64,000 bases of DNA, from contig CALYLX010000100.1 of NCBI GenBank assembly GCA_944990035.1, forward strand, positions 1 to 64,000. The letters are read 5' to 3'. The stretch is from Clitopilus passeckerianus (taxonomy: Eukaryota > Basidiomycota > Agaricomycetes > Agaricales > Entolomataceae). The stretch's first letter is position 1. Each line of letters starts with the position of its first letter. A program made the translations under genes and the position numbers. Positions 22,317 through 33,859 of this stretch are shown one piece after another. The notes beneath the pieces are model-generated. The model was not told the origin of the DNA, did not search any database, and was given only the letters and a program-made list of their open reading frames with translations.

Positions 22317-25300
22317 ATGGCGGGAAATGCTGCTGCCGGCAGCAATAACGACCTGGCACCTAGTATCAAATCGAGCAATTCTGGAGGAAGCGGAGGAGGG
22401 TTGAGTCCTGCAGATTCGTTGTACCAGGTCAAGCTGTTGGCTGCGCTGAGAAGTGGTACGTGGCATTCTTCGGTGTAGTCTGTGCTCCATGTTCCTTCTT
22501 CTTTCGATATCTCGATCGCTTCATCTTGACTAATCTCGATTCTTGACACGTAGGTGACCCAGCCTTGATCCACCCGTTCCTCACAGAGATCGGAAAGGAT
22601 AGAAGGAACTCGAACTCTGTACTTGGTCATGGTCAAGGAGGACATACACAAGCGGAAGAATACAATACTGGAGCTGCGGCGTTACATCTCGCCATAAGAT
22701 GTGCCTCTGGTACGTATTCCTCGCATTCCGGCGTTGAATCTTTTTCTCGATCTTGAATGAAGCTAACTTTTCTCGCGCCCCGATAGTTCATACGATTACA
22801 TTACTCTTGTCGCATCGCGCTATCTCTCCCAACGGAGTCCACCCACCCGGATCTGGGACGACACCACTTCATCTGGCGGCCTCTTTAGGCCGAGTGGAGG
22901 TCGTCAATCTCCTACTAGAGCAAGAAGGAATCAACGATACATTACGCGACGCAAATGGTAGAAGCGTAAAAGAGGTCGCAAAGAGCAAAGAAGTTGTTAA
23001 AGCTCTCCAAGGTTCGTCTCGTCCCAATGTTCCCCGGATCCGATGAATGGAATCTGACGATCCTTGAATAATCTAGACTCACATACCTTCCTTAATGCGC
23101 AATATCGATCACTGCTTCATTCCTATGTGTCCTCCTCGCTAAACCCGCCGTCGTCACCCCCACCCGCTCTAATTACCCTCCTTTCATCCCCTCGTATCGC
23201 TCATGTCAACCTATCCTATCTTGATAATACGACTGGCCAGTCATTACTTCACGAAGCCGCCAGGAGGAAGGATCTTAGACTGATCGAGTTGGCCGTTAGA
23301 GCGGGAGCTGACGTATTCGTAAGGAATCGTAGAGGTCGAGTGGCATTCGAGAAGGATAAGGGCGCAGGTGCTGAGGGTGGGGAGGTTGACGAGAGAGTTA
23401 GAGTGTTCTTGCGACAGTGTTCGTATATTTTCTTTCCTGTTCTACTAATAACTCATATTAATGACCGATTTTTAACAGTTGCAAACCAGGATACGACGCT
23501 GCTGAATGACCCGTCTGGTTCAGCGAGTAGTTCTGTCGTACTTGAAAGTCCAACAATGAAGGGGTACCTCAACAAATACGCGAATGTCGCCAAGGGTTAT
23601 AATACTCGGTGGTTCGTACTGCAGAACGGCGTCCTATCCTGTACGTTTTCCCTCTCTCAACTCCTTATGGGCCCATTTCTAAGCCTCTGCAATAGACTAC
23701 CGCCACCAAGAAGACGAGCTCATTGCATCCCGCGGCTCCATCTCCATGCGTTCCGCAATTCTCAAACCTTCCTCTTCCGACCGTAACCGATTCGAAATCC
23801 ACTCCACCCCAACGTCCAAGCACCCAAATTCTGCGTCTGAACATTCAGGGCAGAAATGGTACATCAAAGCGAACCATCCCGGTGAAGCTGCTAGATGGGT
23901 GAACGCAATACGGAGAAGTGTCGAGTGGTGTGCGAGGCAGGATAGCCTCTCTGGCGGTTCGGGCGGGAGCGGGAGCGTGGCGAGTTCACCTGTTGTTGGA
24001 CCTGGAGAGAGTGGGAGGTCGACGCCTATTCTCATCAAAACCCCGGATATTGGTGGAAATGGAGGCGGGGGAGGAGGGAGAGCGAGTCCCAGCCCTAGTG
24101 GGAGCAAGACCGGAAGCTTATTGAGGAAGAAGAGGAATACAGTTCCGTCTGGGAATTATTCTGCGCTTTCTGCGTCTGCGGGAGCGGGAGGGAATACGTC
24201 GGACCATGAGAGTGTACACTCTGGTCGAGGTGGATTGTTGGGTGCATCGCCTTCTGGAGGGACGGGGACGGACGACGAGAGGAGTTTGAGGAGTGTTGGT
24301 GGGAGTATGAAAGGGAGCTGGATCACGACTGGCGTTCCGTCTTCTATTAAGGCGCCTGGTCCTGTGAAGGGTGTTCCGTCTGGTGGAGACGACTCGTACA
24401 ACACCGACCATGGTCTTGATGGCTCCTACGACGCCGATGCTCATGCTGAGGAAGACTCTATCGAGGTTAACCCCAACGAAGAGGAGGTTCAGGTCGCCCC
24501 GTATGAGGACACCATTCAGCTTCAAGCGAATTCCCTACTCGCACAGGTGGAGATTACGAGGGAGCTCGTTGGGCATTTGACGAGTCCGCCTCCTGCACCT
24601 GGTACCTCTGGCCCTGGACTGATCAACTCGTCATCGAGTTCTGGAACCGTATCCAAGAGGGAAACCGACCTCAAGACTGGGCTCGCTACGTCGTTTGGGA
24701 CGCTGGAGTCTAGTATTCGGGAGTACCTTGGGAAGATTAACGAGAGGGACAAATGGTATAAGAAGAAGGTGGAGGATATGAGGAAGGAGGTTGTCGGGTG
24801 GGAGAATATGGTGAGGACTGTGGTTAGGGAGGGTGAGGGATTGGAGAAGGAGTTGAGGGAGAGGGCGAGGAAGAGGGGAAGTCGGGTGTTCTTCGGTGAG
24901 GGGAGTGAGGCTGGGATAGGCGGAAGCACGATTAAGAATCGACCGAGTGTTTTGGCGAGGGCGTTGGCGGCCACGAAAGAAGAGCAGGAAGTTGGGGAGA
25001 AGAAGGTGGATGGCTTGCCGAGCCCGGTGAAGAGGGATATGGAGAGGATGGAGAGTTCGCAAACGATTACGCCCGCAACTGCGACCACGCCTGCACCTAT
25101 TGCTTCACCGCCACCATCCTCGCTTTCTCAATCAAGATTTATCTCGCCAAGTATCGCTCCCGCCTCACCTAAGGTCGCAGGCTCCGCTACTGCCGCACCT
25201 ACTGCCGGAGGAGCAGCTGACGATGGAGAATACGATACGGATGAGGAAGATGAATTCTTTGACGCTATTGAGAGTGGGACCTTACCTGGTTTGGTCGTCG

Positions 25301-27129
25301 ACGAAGCTCTCCTTTCCCCAGCCGCCCAATCTCCCTCGTTATCCCGCTCCCTTCCCAATGATGGCAGCTCTTCTACCCTCCTTCCGCCCCCTTACACCTA
25401 TGCCGCCTTTCTATCATCCTACGCTCGTCAATATGCTGGCTATCAGCATCTCAGGCCGAGTCTTGATTTGGAAGGAAAAGAGCGCCCCAGTACTAGTTTA
25501 TGGAGCGTGCTCAAGCATTCGATTGGGAAGGACTTGACGAAGATCAGTTTCCCGGTATTCTTCAATGAGCCGACGAGCATGCTGCAGAGGATGGGAGAGG
25601 ATATGGAGTTCAGTGGCTGTTGTAAGTGTCTTCGTTTTCGTCTGAATGTTCGGAATATTTACTCATGTCTTATGCAGTGGACGCAGCTGCTAAAGAAAGG
25701 GATCCATTGAGGCGCATAGCGTTCGTTGGTGCATTCGCTATGTCAAACTATTCGAGCACGATTGGAAGAATTGCCAAGCCATTCAATCCTATGCTCGTAC
25801 GTGTTCTCTTCCTGGGCCGTTTCCGAAAGTTTGCTGATGAAATCGATATATAGAGCGAAACCTTCGAATACGTGAGGCTGGACAAGCAATATCGGTATAT
25901 GTCAGAACAGGTCAGCCATCACCCACCGATTTCTGCTTGTTGGGCCGAATCGCCGACGTGGCATTACTACGGCGAGGTACGTGTCTTGAGCTGCTGGCTT
26001 CAAACGTCCAGGGGAAACTAATACAAGACATACAGGTCGATGCTCAAAACAAGTTCATGGGGAAATCATTTGAGATTCGACCTACAGGTGTCGCTCATTG
26101 CGAGCTTCTGATTCCGGAAGACCGAGTATCTCGAGGGAAAGGAACATACCCAAAGGCGAAAGGGAGGCATGGAGGGGGCAAGGTGGTGGAGCACTATACC
26201 TGGAAGAAAGTAACGACGAATATCAGTGGGTTCATTTTGGGAAGCCCTTCAATTGACCATTACGGTGATATGGTGGTACGTACCCTTTGAATCCTACTCC
26301 CAATTTGGCGAGAATGCTAATGCATTGGATTCTATAGGTGACGAACCATAGGACTGGAGATCAGTGCATCTTGACTTTCAAGCCAAGGGGCTGGAGAGGA
26401 AAGGACGCTTACGAGATTGCTGGACATGTTATCGACGGCTCTTCTGAGAAGGTCGCCTACGATATAGCTGGACGATGGAACTCGCAGCTCATCGCGAGCC
26501 CAGCCGCCAACAATCCCAGTCGAGCATCTCTGGACCCTGATATGGAGGTCCGTGACCGGAACGCTTCTAGAGGCGCTACGTCGCCACCTACGTCACCCTC
26601 TCACTTCAACGCACCCTTCCTCCTATGGCGAAATTCGGGAAAACCAGCTGGTTCCCCATTCAACCTCACCCCTTACGCCATCACGTTGAACGACTGCCCA
26701 TCGATTCTACGTCGATATCTATGCCCCACCGACTGTCGGCTTCGACCTGATCAGCGCGCTTTTGAACTTGGAGAATACGAGCTCGCCAATGATTTGAAAA
26801 GGGAGCAAGAAGAAAAGCAAAGATCGATCAGGAAGATGAGGGAGGAGGGCAGGTTGCCGCCTCATCGGCCGAGATGGTTTGTTGCTGAGACGGACGGAGA
26901 TACAGGCGAGAGGGTCTGGACGCCCGTCCGGGTCGGTGATACGGAAGAGGGACAGGCGGAGGAGTGGGGATTGGAGTACTGGGCGGAGAGGGAAAAGGTT
27001 GCGAAGGAGGTTGATGCTAAGAAGGATAGCCAAGGGAGAGCGAAGTGGAAAGGTGTCGAAGATATATTTATCGAGACGCCAGACCTGGTGAGAGAGCTGA
27101 TGGAAGAGCAGGAGTCAAAGAGTCAGTAA
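22317..27129 (+). CDS. Osh1-type oxysterol-binding protein (ankyrin-PH-FFAT-ORD)
   Basis: Lipid-transfer protein of roughly 1,400 residues and about ten exons. Order: N-terminal ankyrin repeats ([39 protein letters not shown]); a PH domain starting [20 protein letters not shown] and ending with [19 protein letters not shown]; a Gly/Ser-rich linker and a coiled-coil stretch near 24,700-24,900; a canonical FFAT motif EFFDAIE at 25252-25272 inside an acidic tract; and the ORD with the fingerprint EQVSHHPP near 25,910. The PH domain binds phosphoinositides, FFAT binds ER VAP proteins, and the ORD carries sterol or PI4P, so it should act at ER-Golgi or nucleus-vacuole contact sites like yeast Osh1. 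The C-terminal block has RPDQRAFE. No lesion seen. Confidence 0.93.
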
Positions 27130-27386
27130 TCCGCCTCCTTGGTTAGTCGGCGAATATCGTGTATACCCTGTATCAATGATTCTTGTCAATAATAATATTC
27201 TCCGAGCGAGCGAGTTATCCAGCCGGTGTGGACTGTCAGGTTAAACCTTACGATGTGATTTCATCAAGTGTTGAGGACGCATTACATTGTGGAATAGGGA
27301 CATTTGGAGATGAGACAGGCGGAACAACGGAACATAGGCGTCAACCCTATAGCTACAGGAATGCAGTACTACTTCGATTACAGCCA
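27130..27386. other. Intergenic, convergent gene ends
   Basis: Short gap between the plus-strand Osh1-type gene and the minus-strand F-box-like gene; no features recognised. Confidence 0.4.
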
Positions 27387-29170
27387 CTACAGCCTTTCGC
27401 TACGGTTCTTCATATCCTCCGCTCTGATGCAAGAACCATCCTGTCCGAATATCCTCAATGTCAAGCCCTTCTCTTCAGCAACCGAAAATACGTTCGATAT
27501 CCGTTCTGTAACTGGCGGCAGGGATGGAAGTACAATGCAAACCTCATCCCACCCTGTGCGGGTGATCGCCGTCAGGAAGGAGGTATCGCCGTTCATGGCC
27601 TGGGTATCGTCTCGGCCACACCTGAGGAGTAGATCTGATGGCATATTTGTGAAGGTAATATCGATTTTGAGTTTAGGCGGCGTAAGGGTGCCAGCCGAAT
27701 TGGGACGCAAGTCGGGAGCCCACTTTTCAGCGATGGCATTCATTGATGCTATCTCAGCAGGGATAGTTGCCGTGGTGAGACGATTCATCTTGGATACCCA
27801 GGCGTCAAGTGCGTATTCGGAGTGGTGTCCTAAGGGTACGGATGGGAGAACTGGTGTGTCATGGATGGAGACGTGTTCGAGTGTTGAATGAGAGACGGAG
27901 AAGAAATCCCATAGATCTCCATTCGTCACACCCGTAACTCCATAGAGGGCGAACGACCGAAGTCGTTGGTTGCTGGTTGGTACGAAAGATGTCAGCTCAT
28001 TGCCAGTAAGGCGACCATATGCAATGTAGAGCTTCTCAAGCCAATGCAACCCGCTCTACTCAATTTTCAGTTATAATACTTCTTATAATTCGGATATCGC
28101 TTCTTACCGGTGGTGGAGAGCTGCAATGTAACGTCAGCTGATGAACCGCAGGAAAAGCAAATGATTGTCCTCACTCATCATTAGTCGTCTCTTGTATCCT
28201 AAAGCGATCCAAACGTAGCTCTAACTCTCTGAGTCGTGGCCAATTGATCACAACGTTGCGAAATTCACGTAGTGACGGGACCGGGTCCTCGTACTTGGCG
28301 GACGCGATTTCTAGGCTCTCTATATTCTCTTGGTTGGCAAGCGCATCTATGGACATTTGAAAGATACGGGAATTGATGTTGAGAATATTAAGGCAGGTCG
28401 AGTTCTTGATGAATGCGGAGGCAAACGCAAACAGTGCCTTGCGAATTCCACGGTGGTGTGTAAACCGTGAAAAATCAAAGCCTTTCAAATACCGAGCAGC
28501 TTCCGTCGAGATTCCTTTCTCCAAAGAGGCTCGTGCAGAGCTGTACTGGTGAAAGTATGGAAGACAATCCACGTCCGTTCCCAGGCGTTTCCATCGCACA
28601 TCAAAAGCTACTACCCATGCTCGGTTTATCAGTCCGACTGAGAGCAACGTAGAGTTCCAGGCTGCCGAAAAGCTCGGAAGATTCTGCAGCGCAAAGTCCG
28701 TGATTTTCAGCACAATATCCCTGGGAAGTGAAGCTATCGGCGGTTGGAAGGTCTTAAGCTGACGGATGCAGATGTAGACATGATACCAGAGAAACGACTC
28801 GCTGGAGATCTGTGGAAGATGGGAGCCTACATTGTCGAGGATACGGAGATGAAGTGTAGGTGAAAGCCCACGGCCCCGGACATCCCTTGTATATGTTTTG
28901 TCGAAGAGAACCCTTGGTGGGGTCTTGTATAAATGTTCCGTGAAACCCTGGTGTGAGAGGTTCAGTACCGAGAGTTGCCACCCGGTAATTTCTTCTATCC
29001 AGCCACATTCTTCAAGGAGAGAGAGAATGATAGTGAACGGTTCGAGTGGGCTACGATTAGTCCAACTCGCCCTCCTGTCTCGAAAGCAGCGGTCCGGCCC
29101 GAATGCGCTGGTGGTGTCAACACAATGCGTCGGCCGAATTGATCGTAATTCGGGACATTCATCAACCTTT
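27387..29170 (-). CDS. F-box-like protein with leucine-rich C-terminus
   Basis: The minus-strand frame is open from about 29,170 to 28,171. It contains an F-box-like block, ASLPRDIVLKITDFALQNLP with LLSVGLINRAWV, then leucine-rich segments (NIESLEIASAKYEDPVPSL; WPRLRELELRLDRFRI). A donor at 28174 leads to a 13-nt exon (28108-28120), then a second intron and the last exon from 28055, which continues in frame (SGLHWLEKLYIAYGRLTG) to stop 27387. F-box proteins are substrate adaptors of SCF ubiquitin ligases. The 5' end is unresolved: no in-frame ATG precedes the F-box-like block, so an upstream exon is missing or the gene is 5'-damaged. It is not obviously a paralogue of the three F-box genes at 42-53 kb. 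Confidence 0.6.
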
Positions 29171-29870
29171 GGAAATCGTCTATTAAAGTGATTACAGGGA
29201 AAAGTTTAGATGCTTCTCACTATGACGTGGCTTTTAACGGAAGGGCTTGCAATTACGACGAGTCGGAAGCCACCCTGCATGTCGGTTTCTCGAATGGCTC
29301 CCAGGGAGAACGCCAAGCAGAAGACACCGGGTGGGTTGTGTATCTGACCACGAGCTGAAAGCATAGTGGTATTCGCCGACGCCCAGTAACGAGGACTAAT
29401 CATGCCATCGGAATCGCTGTTAATCATGGTAGCAGGAGGAATATCGTCGTCGCTGTTGTTGGACAGTCAGATCTAATCATCGGATCATGTGATATCGGAT
29501 TTGTCCATACCAGTCTGATGAATCCGAGATGAATCAGAAAACAGCAAGAGGCCCCCCCGGCCCAAGGCTCACGATTATGTGGCAGGTGGCTCAAGCATCG
29601 GATTTGAATCCCGATAAAATCATTCAATGAGACCTAAGTGAACATTACTGCTACGAACTTGTTCGTCAAAGCCTAGCGAATGGGAAGATCAAAGGGGATA
29701 CGCATCACCCCAACATTGACTTCATCGTCCCTCCCCACCGATAAATCAGTTAGTAGGCACACTAACACCTCACAGAGCGATTCACCTCGTCCTTCGTACC
29801 ACTTGAGCTCGAGGAGACGTATCATCTTCCGTTTCAACTATGTCTGATTAACATCGTCACCGTCATCCCC
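29171..29870. other. Spacer with unassigned minus-strand frame
   Basis: A minus-strand frame at 29206-29427 starts with ATG (MINSDSDGMISPRYWASANT) and could be an isolated exon. I could not join it in frame to the F-box-like gene downstream, and it has no domain I recognise. Nothing else supported. Confidence 0.3.
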
Positions 29871-30113
29871 TAGGAAAGTTTCCGTTTCCTCCTACAATTT
29901 TTGATGTTCCGCTCCTCGCCATCGTCGCTGCGGTCGTTGTCACAGGGGGCTACCCCTCGCACGAGCTCAAGATCAAGTGCCTGGATCCAAAGAATGGTTC
30001 GCTGGGAATCACGTCACTGGCGCTATGGGTGGTGCCGTGGGGAGTGCCACTATGAGAGCGGCGCAAAGCGAATGGGGAATTAGGATTTCTTGAAACTGAA
30101 CCTGGCGAGTAAT
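29871..30113 (+). pseudogene. Diverged copy of the Q/R-rich small-protein family
   Basis: The plus strand reads VPGSKEWFAGNHVTGAMGG followed by AVGSATMRAAQSE. This aligns with the conserved core PGSxxWFGGNxVTGPMGGAV of the three minus-strand family members at 30.7, 53.6 and 59.6 kb. One frame over, DFLKLNLASNLDVTLLA resembles the family tail and ends at a GTAAGT donor in the same relative place. The frame change and missing N-terminal Q-rich segment point to a decayed copy. It lies head-to-head, on the opposite strand, about 0.6 kb from the intact copy at 30659-31056. Confidence 0.6.
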
Positions 30114-30658
30114 CTTGATGTTACACTTTTGGCTGTAAGTTGTCTTCCTTGAGTAAGTGTCCTCAATCGAGTGCTGATCGTCAGTTTTAGCCCAAGGAGT
30201 GAGGGTCGAGTATCGATAAAAATAGATCAACTTCGTGTGGTTCCCAATGTTTCCATTATTCTCAATGTTTCGTGCACGTTGTGAATTTCCTACCCCCACA
30301 ACGTCCTATAGAGCTCAGAGTTCGTAAAGAACTTGCAGTCTTGGACGGTAGGTGGGAAATCAACATACCTACCGCAATTAACGACTTTCTGAGAATGTGC
30401 ATTGTGGCTAGACCTTTTCGGTTCCAAAAGGTCAGTGGTACTCTTATGTTCCCTCCAATTTGTTTACACGAGATCGAACCCAATGAACTGGCCACCCTAT
30501 GGATACATCTTATTATAGCGTGAGATAACGATACATAATTTTGGTGAGTATGTAAGAGTCCGGTTCTTGGCAATGAAATCATCGACGTTCATCTGAATGG
30601 TCCAATCATTCCTCGTGTATGCATGCGTATTCGACGAAGCCTTGTCCGATGGTCCCGT
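30114..30658. other. Spacer between family copies
   Basis: A plus-strand frame at 30272-30523 is open but shows no motif; no supported gene. Confidence 0.3.
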
Positions 30659-31056
30659 TTAGTTTCTATTTCACGAGTGGAATGAGTAAGGCATTCCCAA
30701 CCAAAATATCATCGAAATACGTACAGCAAAGAGAGAGTGACATCGCCGTGCACTCGGGCCTTAATCTCGACGGCCACATCCAAGTTCAGGTCCAACCTCA
30801 ACTTCAACGTATCCTTGTTCTTACTCTCGCTCTCCGCCGCACGTTGGGACACGCCTTCGACCGCACCACCCATTGGTCCAGTGACGTCGTTTCCGCCAAA
30901 CCATTCTGCGGAGCCGGGCTTCTGCTTTTGCTTACGTCGGTTGCGGCGAGAGGGGCGGGGGTCGGATTCGTAGTCGGACTCTGAGTATGACTGGCGGCGC
31001 TGCTGCTGCTGCTGCTGTTGTTCTTGGGTGTTCATGTTCTGCTGATCTTCGGACAT
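30659..31056 (-). CDS. Q/R-rich small protein, family copy 1 (112 aa)
   Basis: ATG 31056 opens MSEDQQNMNTQEQQQQQQQ, a basic Arg-rich middle, the core PGSAEWFGGNDVTGPMGGAV and an amphipathic tail (LKLRLDLNLDVAVEIKARVH, then GDVTLSLL). A GTACGT donor at 30724 and an acceptor at 30666 delimit a 59-nt phase-2 intron. The last exon of 7 nt completes the Leu codon, adds Asn and stops at 30659. Coding length is an exact multiple of three. The family has two larger paralogues in this window. The tail motif occurs in conserved small fungal proteins of unknown function. It is low-complexity and hydrophilic with no signal peptide; the pattern suits a nucleic-acid- or membrane-surface-binding protein, but that is inference. 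Confidence 0.7.
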
Positions 31057-31646
31057 TGCTGAAGTTTATCGATTGAGAAAGATGAAGGTAGGTATTAAGT
31101 CGTTGGTGGGTATAAGACGATGCTGATGCTATGTTTTGTGAGGAAGAAGCGCAGAGATTTGGGAGGTTTTTATATGTTCTGGAGACATGACGAAGCTGGG
31201 AGTCGGAGGTGGCGTTGGTGGGTCTGGTGGGGGAAAGTGGTGAATGAAGTCATGATGCGGTGGGCAAACGTTGGCCTGAGCCGTGGCTGTGTCTTGTCCA
31301 GATCCGTTACATAAGCGGTCTTATTGGCTAAAGGCGCCTTGGCGCCAAAGTTCGAACAGCGCTTACCGTAAGCGCCGTGGTCATCATGCAGGGCTCAACA
31401 TCTATCTCCCTTAAACTTAGGTGAGAAACCGCATTATTAGTTATAAATATGCACATTCTGTGGAATAGAATCTAGTGTAATGTGCTCATTATTTAAATAA
31501 ACATTTGCCGCTTCCTGGGCTGCTTCATCCATTCTCGCTCCGTTCAACTTGAAACTTGAGGATGGCTTGAAATTCAAGGAACTATCTTGCCGAGTTCAAG
31601 AATTTGTATAGACTTGAGGGCATTTTCACTCACAGAACTCGGTTTT
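31057..31646. other. Upstream region of Q/R-rich copy 1
   Basis: The first ~150 bases upstream of the ATG (31057-31210) resemble the corresponding upstream regions at 54020-54160 and 59955-60100, including GGTTTTTATATGTTCTGG-like sequence. The promoter was therefore duplicated with the gene. The AT-rich remainder shows no coding support. Confidence 0.5.
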
Positions 31647-31902
31647 TTACTCGGCATAGCAAGTACAGGCCCAGCCTCCACCAGCACAGACGCATTTCGC
31701 TCCTGGGACGCAAGCTAAAGTGTCGTGTCGAGTCAGGATTGCCTTGAATGCCTCAACTAAAGATATTCTACTCACGTTTAATATAGAGTGATCCTGTCGA
31801 GAGACCACCACATAAACCGCCAATCTCAACAGGTTTTTCCTGAGCAGAGGCAGGGATGACAGCGACGACAGCGAGTGCGATAAGGCTGAGGAAGTACTTC
31901 AT
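31647..31902 (-). CDS. Small secreted cysteine-rich protein (64 aa, two exons)
   Basis: ATG 31902 starts a clear signal peptide (MKYFLSLIALAVVAVIPASA, cleavage after ASA likely). The mature peptide begins QEKPVEIGGLCGG. A 61-nt intron (31715-31775, GTGAGT...TTTAG) splits a Pro codon. The second exon gives CVPGAKCVCAGGGWACTCYA and stops at 31647. Six cysteines lie in the mature ~44 residues, including C-x-C pairs, suggesting three disulphides. It is extracellular; an effector, antimicrobial or inhibitor role is possible by size class only. It is not similar in sequence to the other secreted Cys-rich protein at 3596. Confidence 0.75.
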
Positions 31903-32646
31903 GGTGAGCTGGAGATGATGCTTAGACTAGCTTCGAGGATGCTGCTTTTATACACTATCGACATAATGCGCTCCAAGGTAATTCGCTGAAGGATCTCAGT
32001 TCACCGGGTTCGAGTAACGCAGAGTGCTGCGTTTCCTGTCCATTTTCTTTGGTTGGAGGGGGTAAAACAACACCGCGAGTAGCAGAAGGCCGGATTGAGG
32101 AAGGTATTAGGTTCGGCATGAAGTCAAACGGTGGCCGAAGGAACAGATAGAGGACCTTGGTACAGAATAGCCACAAGCAAATATACGGCCGTGTAGATAT
32201 CCCCCAAAATCTCTTGGCCTTGCCACGGTCCATCATCGAGGCCGATGCAATCATACGCACTCGTTGATGATTTCGGTATGGCACACCAGAGCAAGGTGAA
32301 TTTGATTAACCCTGGAGAGGCGACACCTCGACGGGGGATCCACAGCGCTGATCGAGCCGCTTGATCGCAGTTATCACCGTTGTGAGTAGGACTTCCAGAA
32401 TATCGGATAATGGGTGCTCAGTTTCCCATACTGCCAGTTGTTGCTGGTATCGGCGGGTGCGTACTTCCGGATGGCTAGCATCCAGCCCAAAGGGTTCCAA
32501 GTAAGCCGAGATTCGGAAGCTTCTCCCAAGGAAGGGAGGAAATCGGACACTTGATAACATGAAGGGAATTACAATCCGTCTTCCCCATTCTCAAACATAT
32601 TCCCACTTGGTTCCCGGGAGCGTAACTCCACAAGGCTGCAAAGAGG
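31903..32646. other. Spacer with minus-strand open frames
   Basis: Minus-strand frames at 31955-32284 and 32306-32560 are open but have no ATG-plus-domain support. I see no match to the missing N-terminal half of the neighbouring P450, so that half appears deleted rather than hidden here. Confidence 0.35.
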
Positions 32647-33510
32647 ATGAGAGCCGTCGTCCCTCTCATTCGTGAATTCCCCTTCGCTGCTGCGGAAAAG
32701 CTGAAGAAGAAGACTGAACAATATCAACCTAGTCTTGTCATGAACGGTCCCGATGAACTTAAGACGGATCCTGACTCGGCCTTATCGCTCCCTGAGAAGT
32801 TTGGTTTGGATCTCCTCAGGGATGTCGCTGTACAAGGCTTCGTAGGTGAGTATGTGGGTTACAGACTGACCAGGATTATCTTATCTTTAGGTACTGCGGA
32901 TACCACGACATCTACTACTGGATCATTCTTCTTAGCGATGGTTATGTACCCGGGCCCAGAGGTGCAAAAGAAGGCCCAAGCCGACCTTGATCAAGTTCAA
33001 GGACGCCTTCCCGAATACAAAGATATCGTGAAGCTCCCTTATCTTACTTCCCTTTCTACAGGTGGCACCCAGTCTTACCTCTCGGTATTCACCATGTAGT
33101 GACAGGAGATGACTGTTACATGGGGTACCATATTCCGGCAGGCGCCACCGTTATTCCCAATCAATGCTTCGTTGATTTGAGATTCGCTATTATCCGCACT
33201 TTGACTCGCTATTTGCGGGGTAATGTACTACGATGAAGCCGTCTACCCAGAGTCACATCTCTTCAAGCCCGAACGATACCTCAGGAACGACGGTACCATC
33301 GACCCCAGCGTCCTTGATCCCGCTGAGATCGTATTCGGTTTCCGCAGGAGGGCTTTTGCCGGTAGACATCTCGCTCACTCTCTCCTCACCTTGACCTGCG
33401 CATCTGTCCTGCAGAAGGCTATCGATGGCTACGGCGATGAAATTACTCCAGGTGAAGAATATCACAGTGGTCCGATCTGGTACATATATCAATCTCACGC
33501 CAGGCAACAA
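32647..33510 (+). pseudogene. Cytochrome P450 fragment, catalytically dead
   Basis: The C-terminal half of a microsomal P450. Recognisable blocks: I-helix [50 protein letters not shown]; then [47 protein letters not shown]; and the haem loop FGFRRRAFAGRHLA. In the haem loop the invariant Cys is Phe, and neighbouring Gly and Pro residues are also replaced. The K-helix segment carrying ExxR is missing between LPYLTSL and WHPVLP, apparently lost with an intron. The N-terminal ~250 residues are absent, and frame shifts occur around 33,110 and 33,200. An intron at about 32,845-32,892 is still intact, so this is a decayed genomic copy, not a retrocopy. Confidence 0.85.
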
Positions 33511-33859
33511 GATAGAAGGCTTACCTATTCCGTCTACAGCTACCGACTTGATTCCTGTGTGTTATCAAGCCCCGTTCTAAGGATAGCGAGGACCTCATCC
33601 ATGCGTGGGATAGTGGCAGCAGGGCTTGAACCGAGATACCACTCGATATATAGTGTTTTGTATTCAAATACAATAACCCCATTATCCTCTCAATCGCGGT
33701 TAACGCTCATTCAGAGTTCCGAAATTGCTTCCTCGCTATGTAGTCAAGGTAATTCTCAGAGTACATCTTCAGAATCATATCCTAAATCACCGAAAAAGTA
33801 CGATTACGCGACAATTCTCCTCGTCACCATCAAGGTCGACATTCACAACGCCTCCCCCA

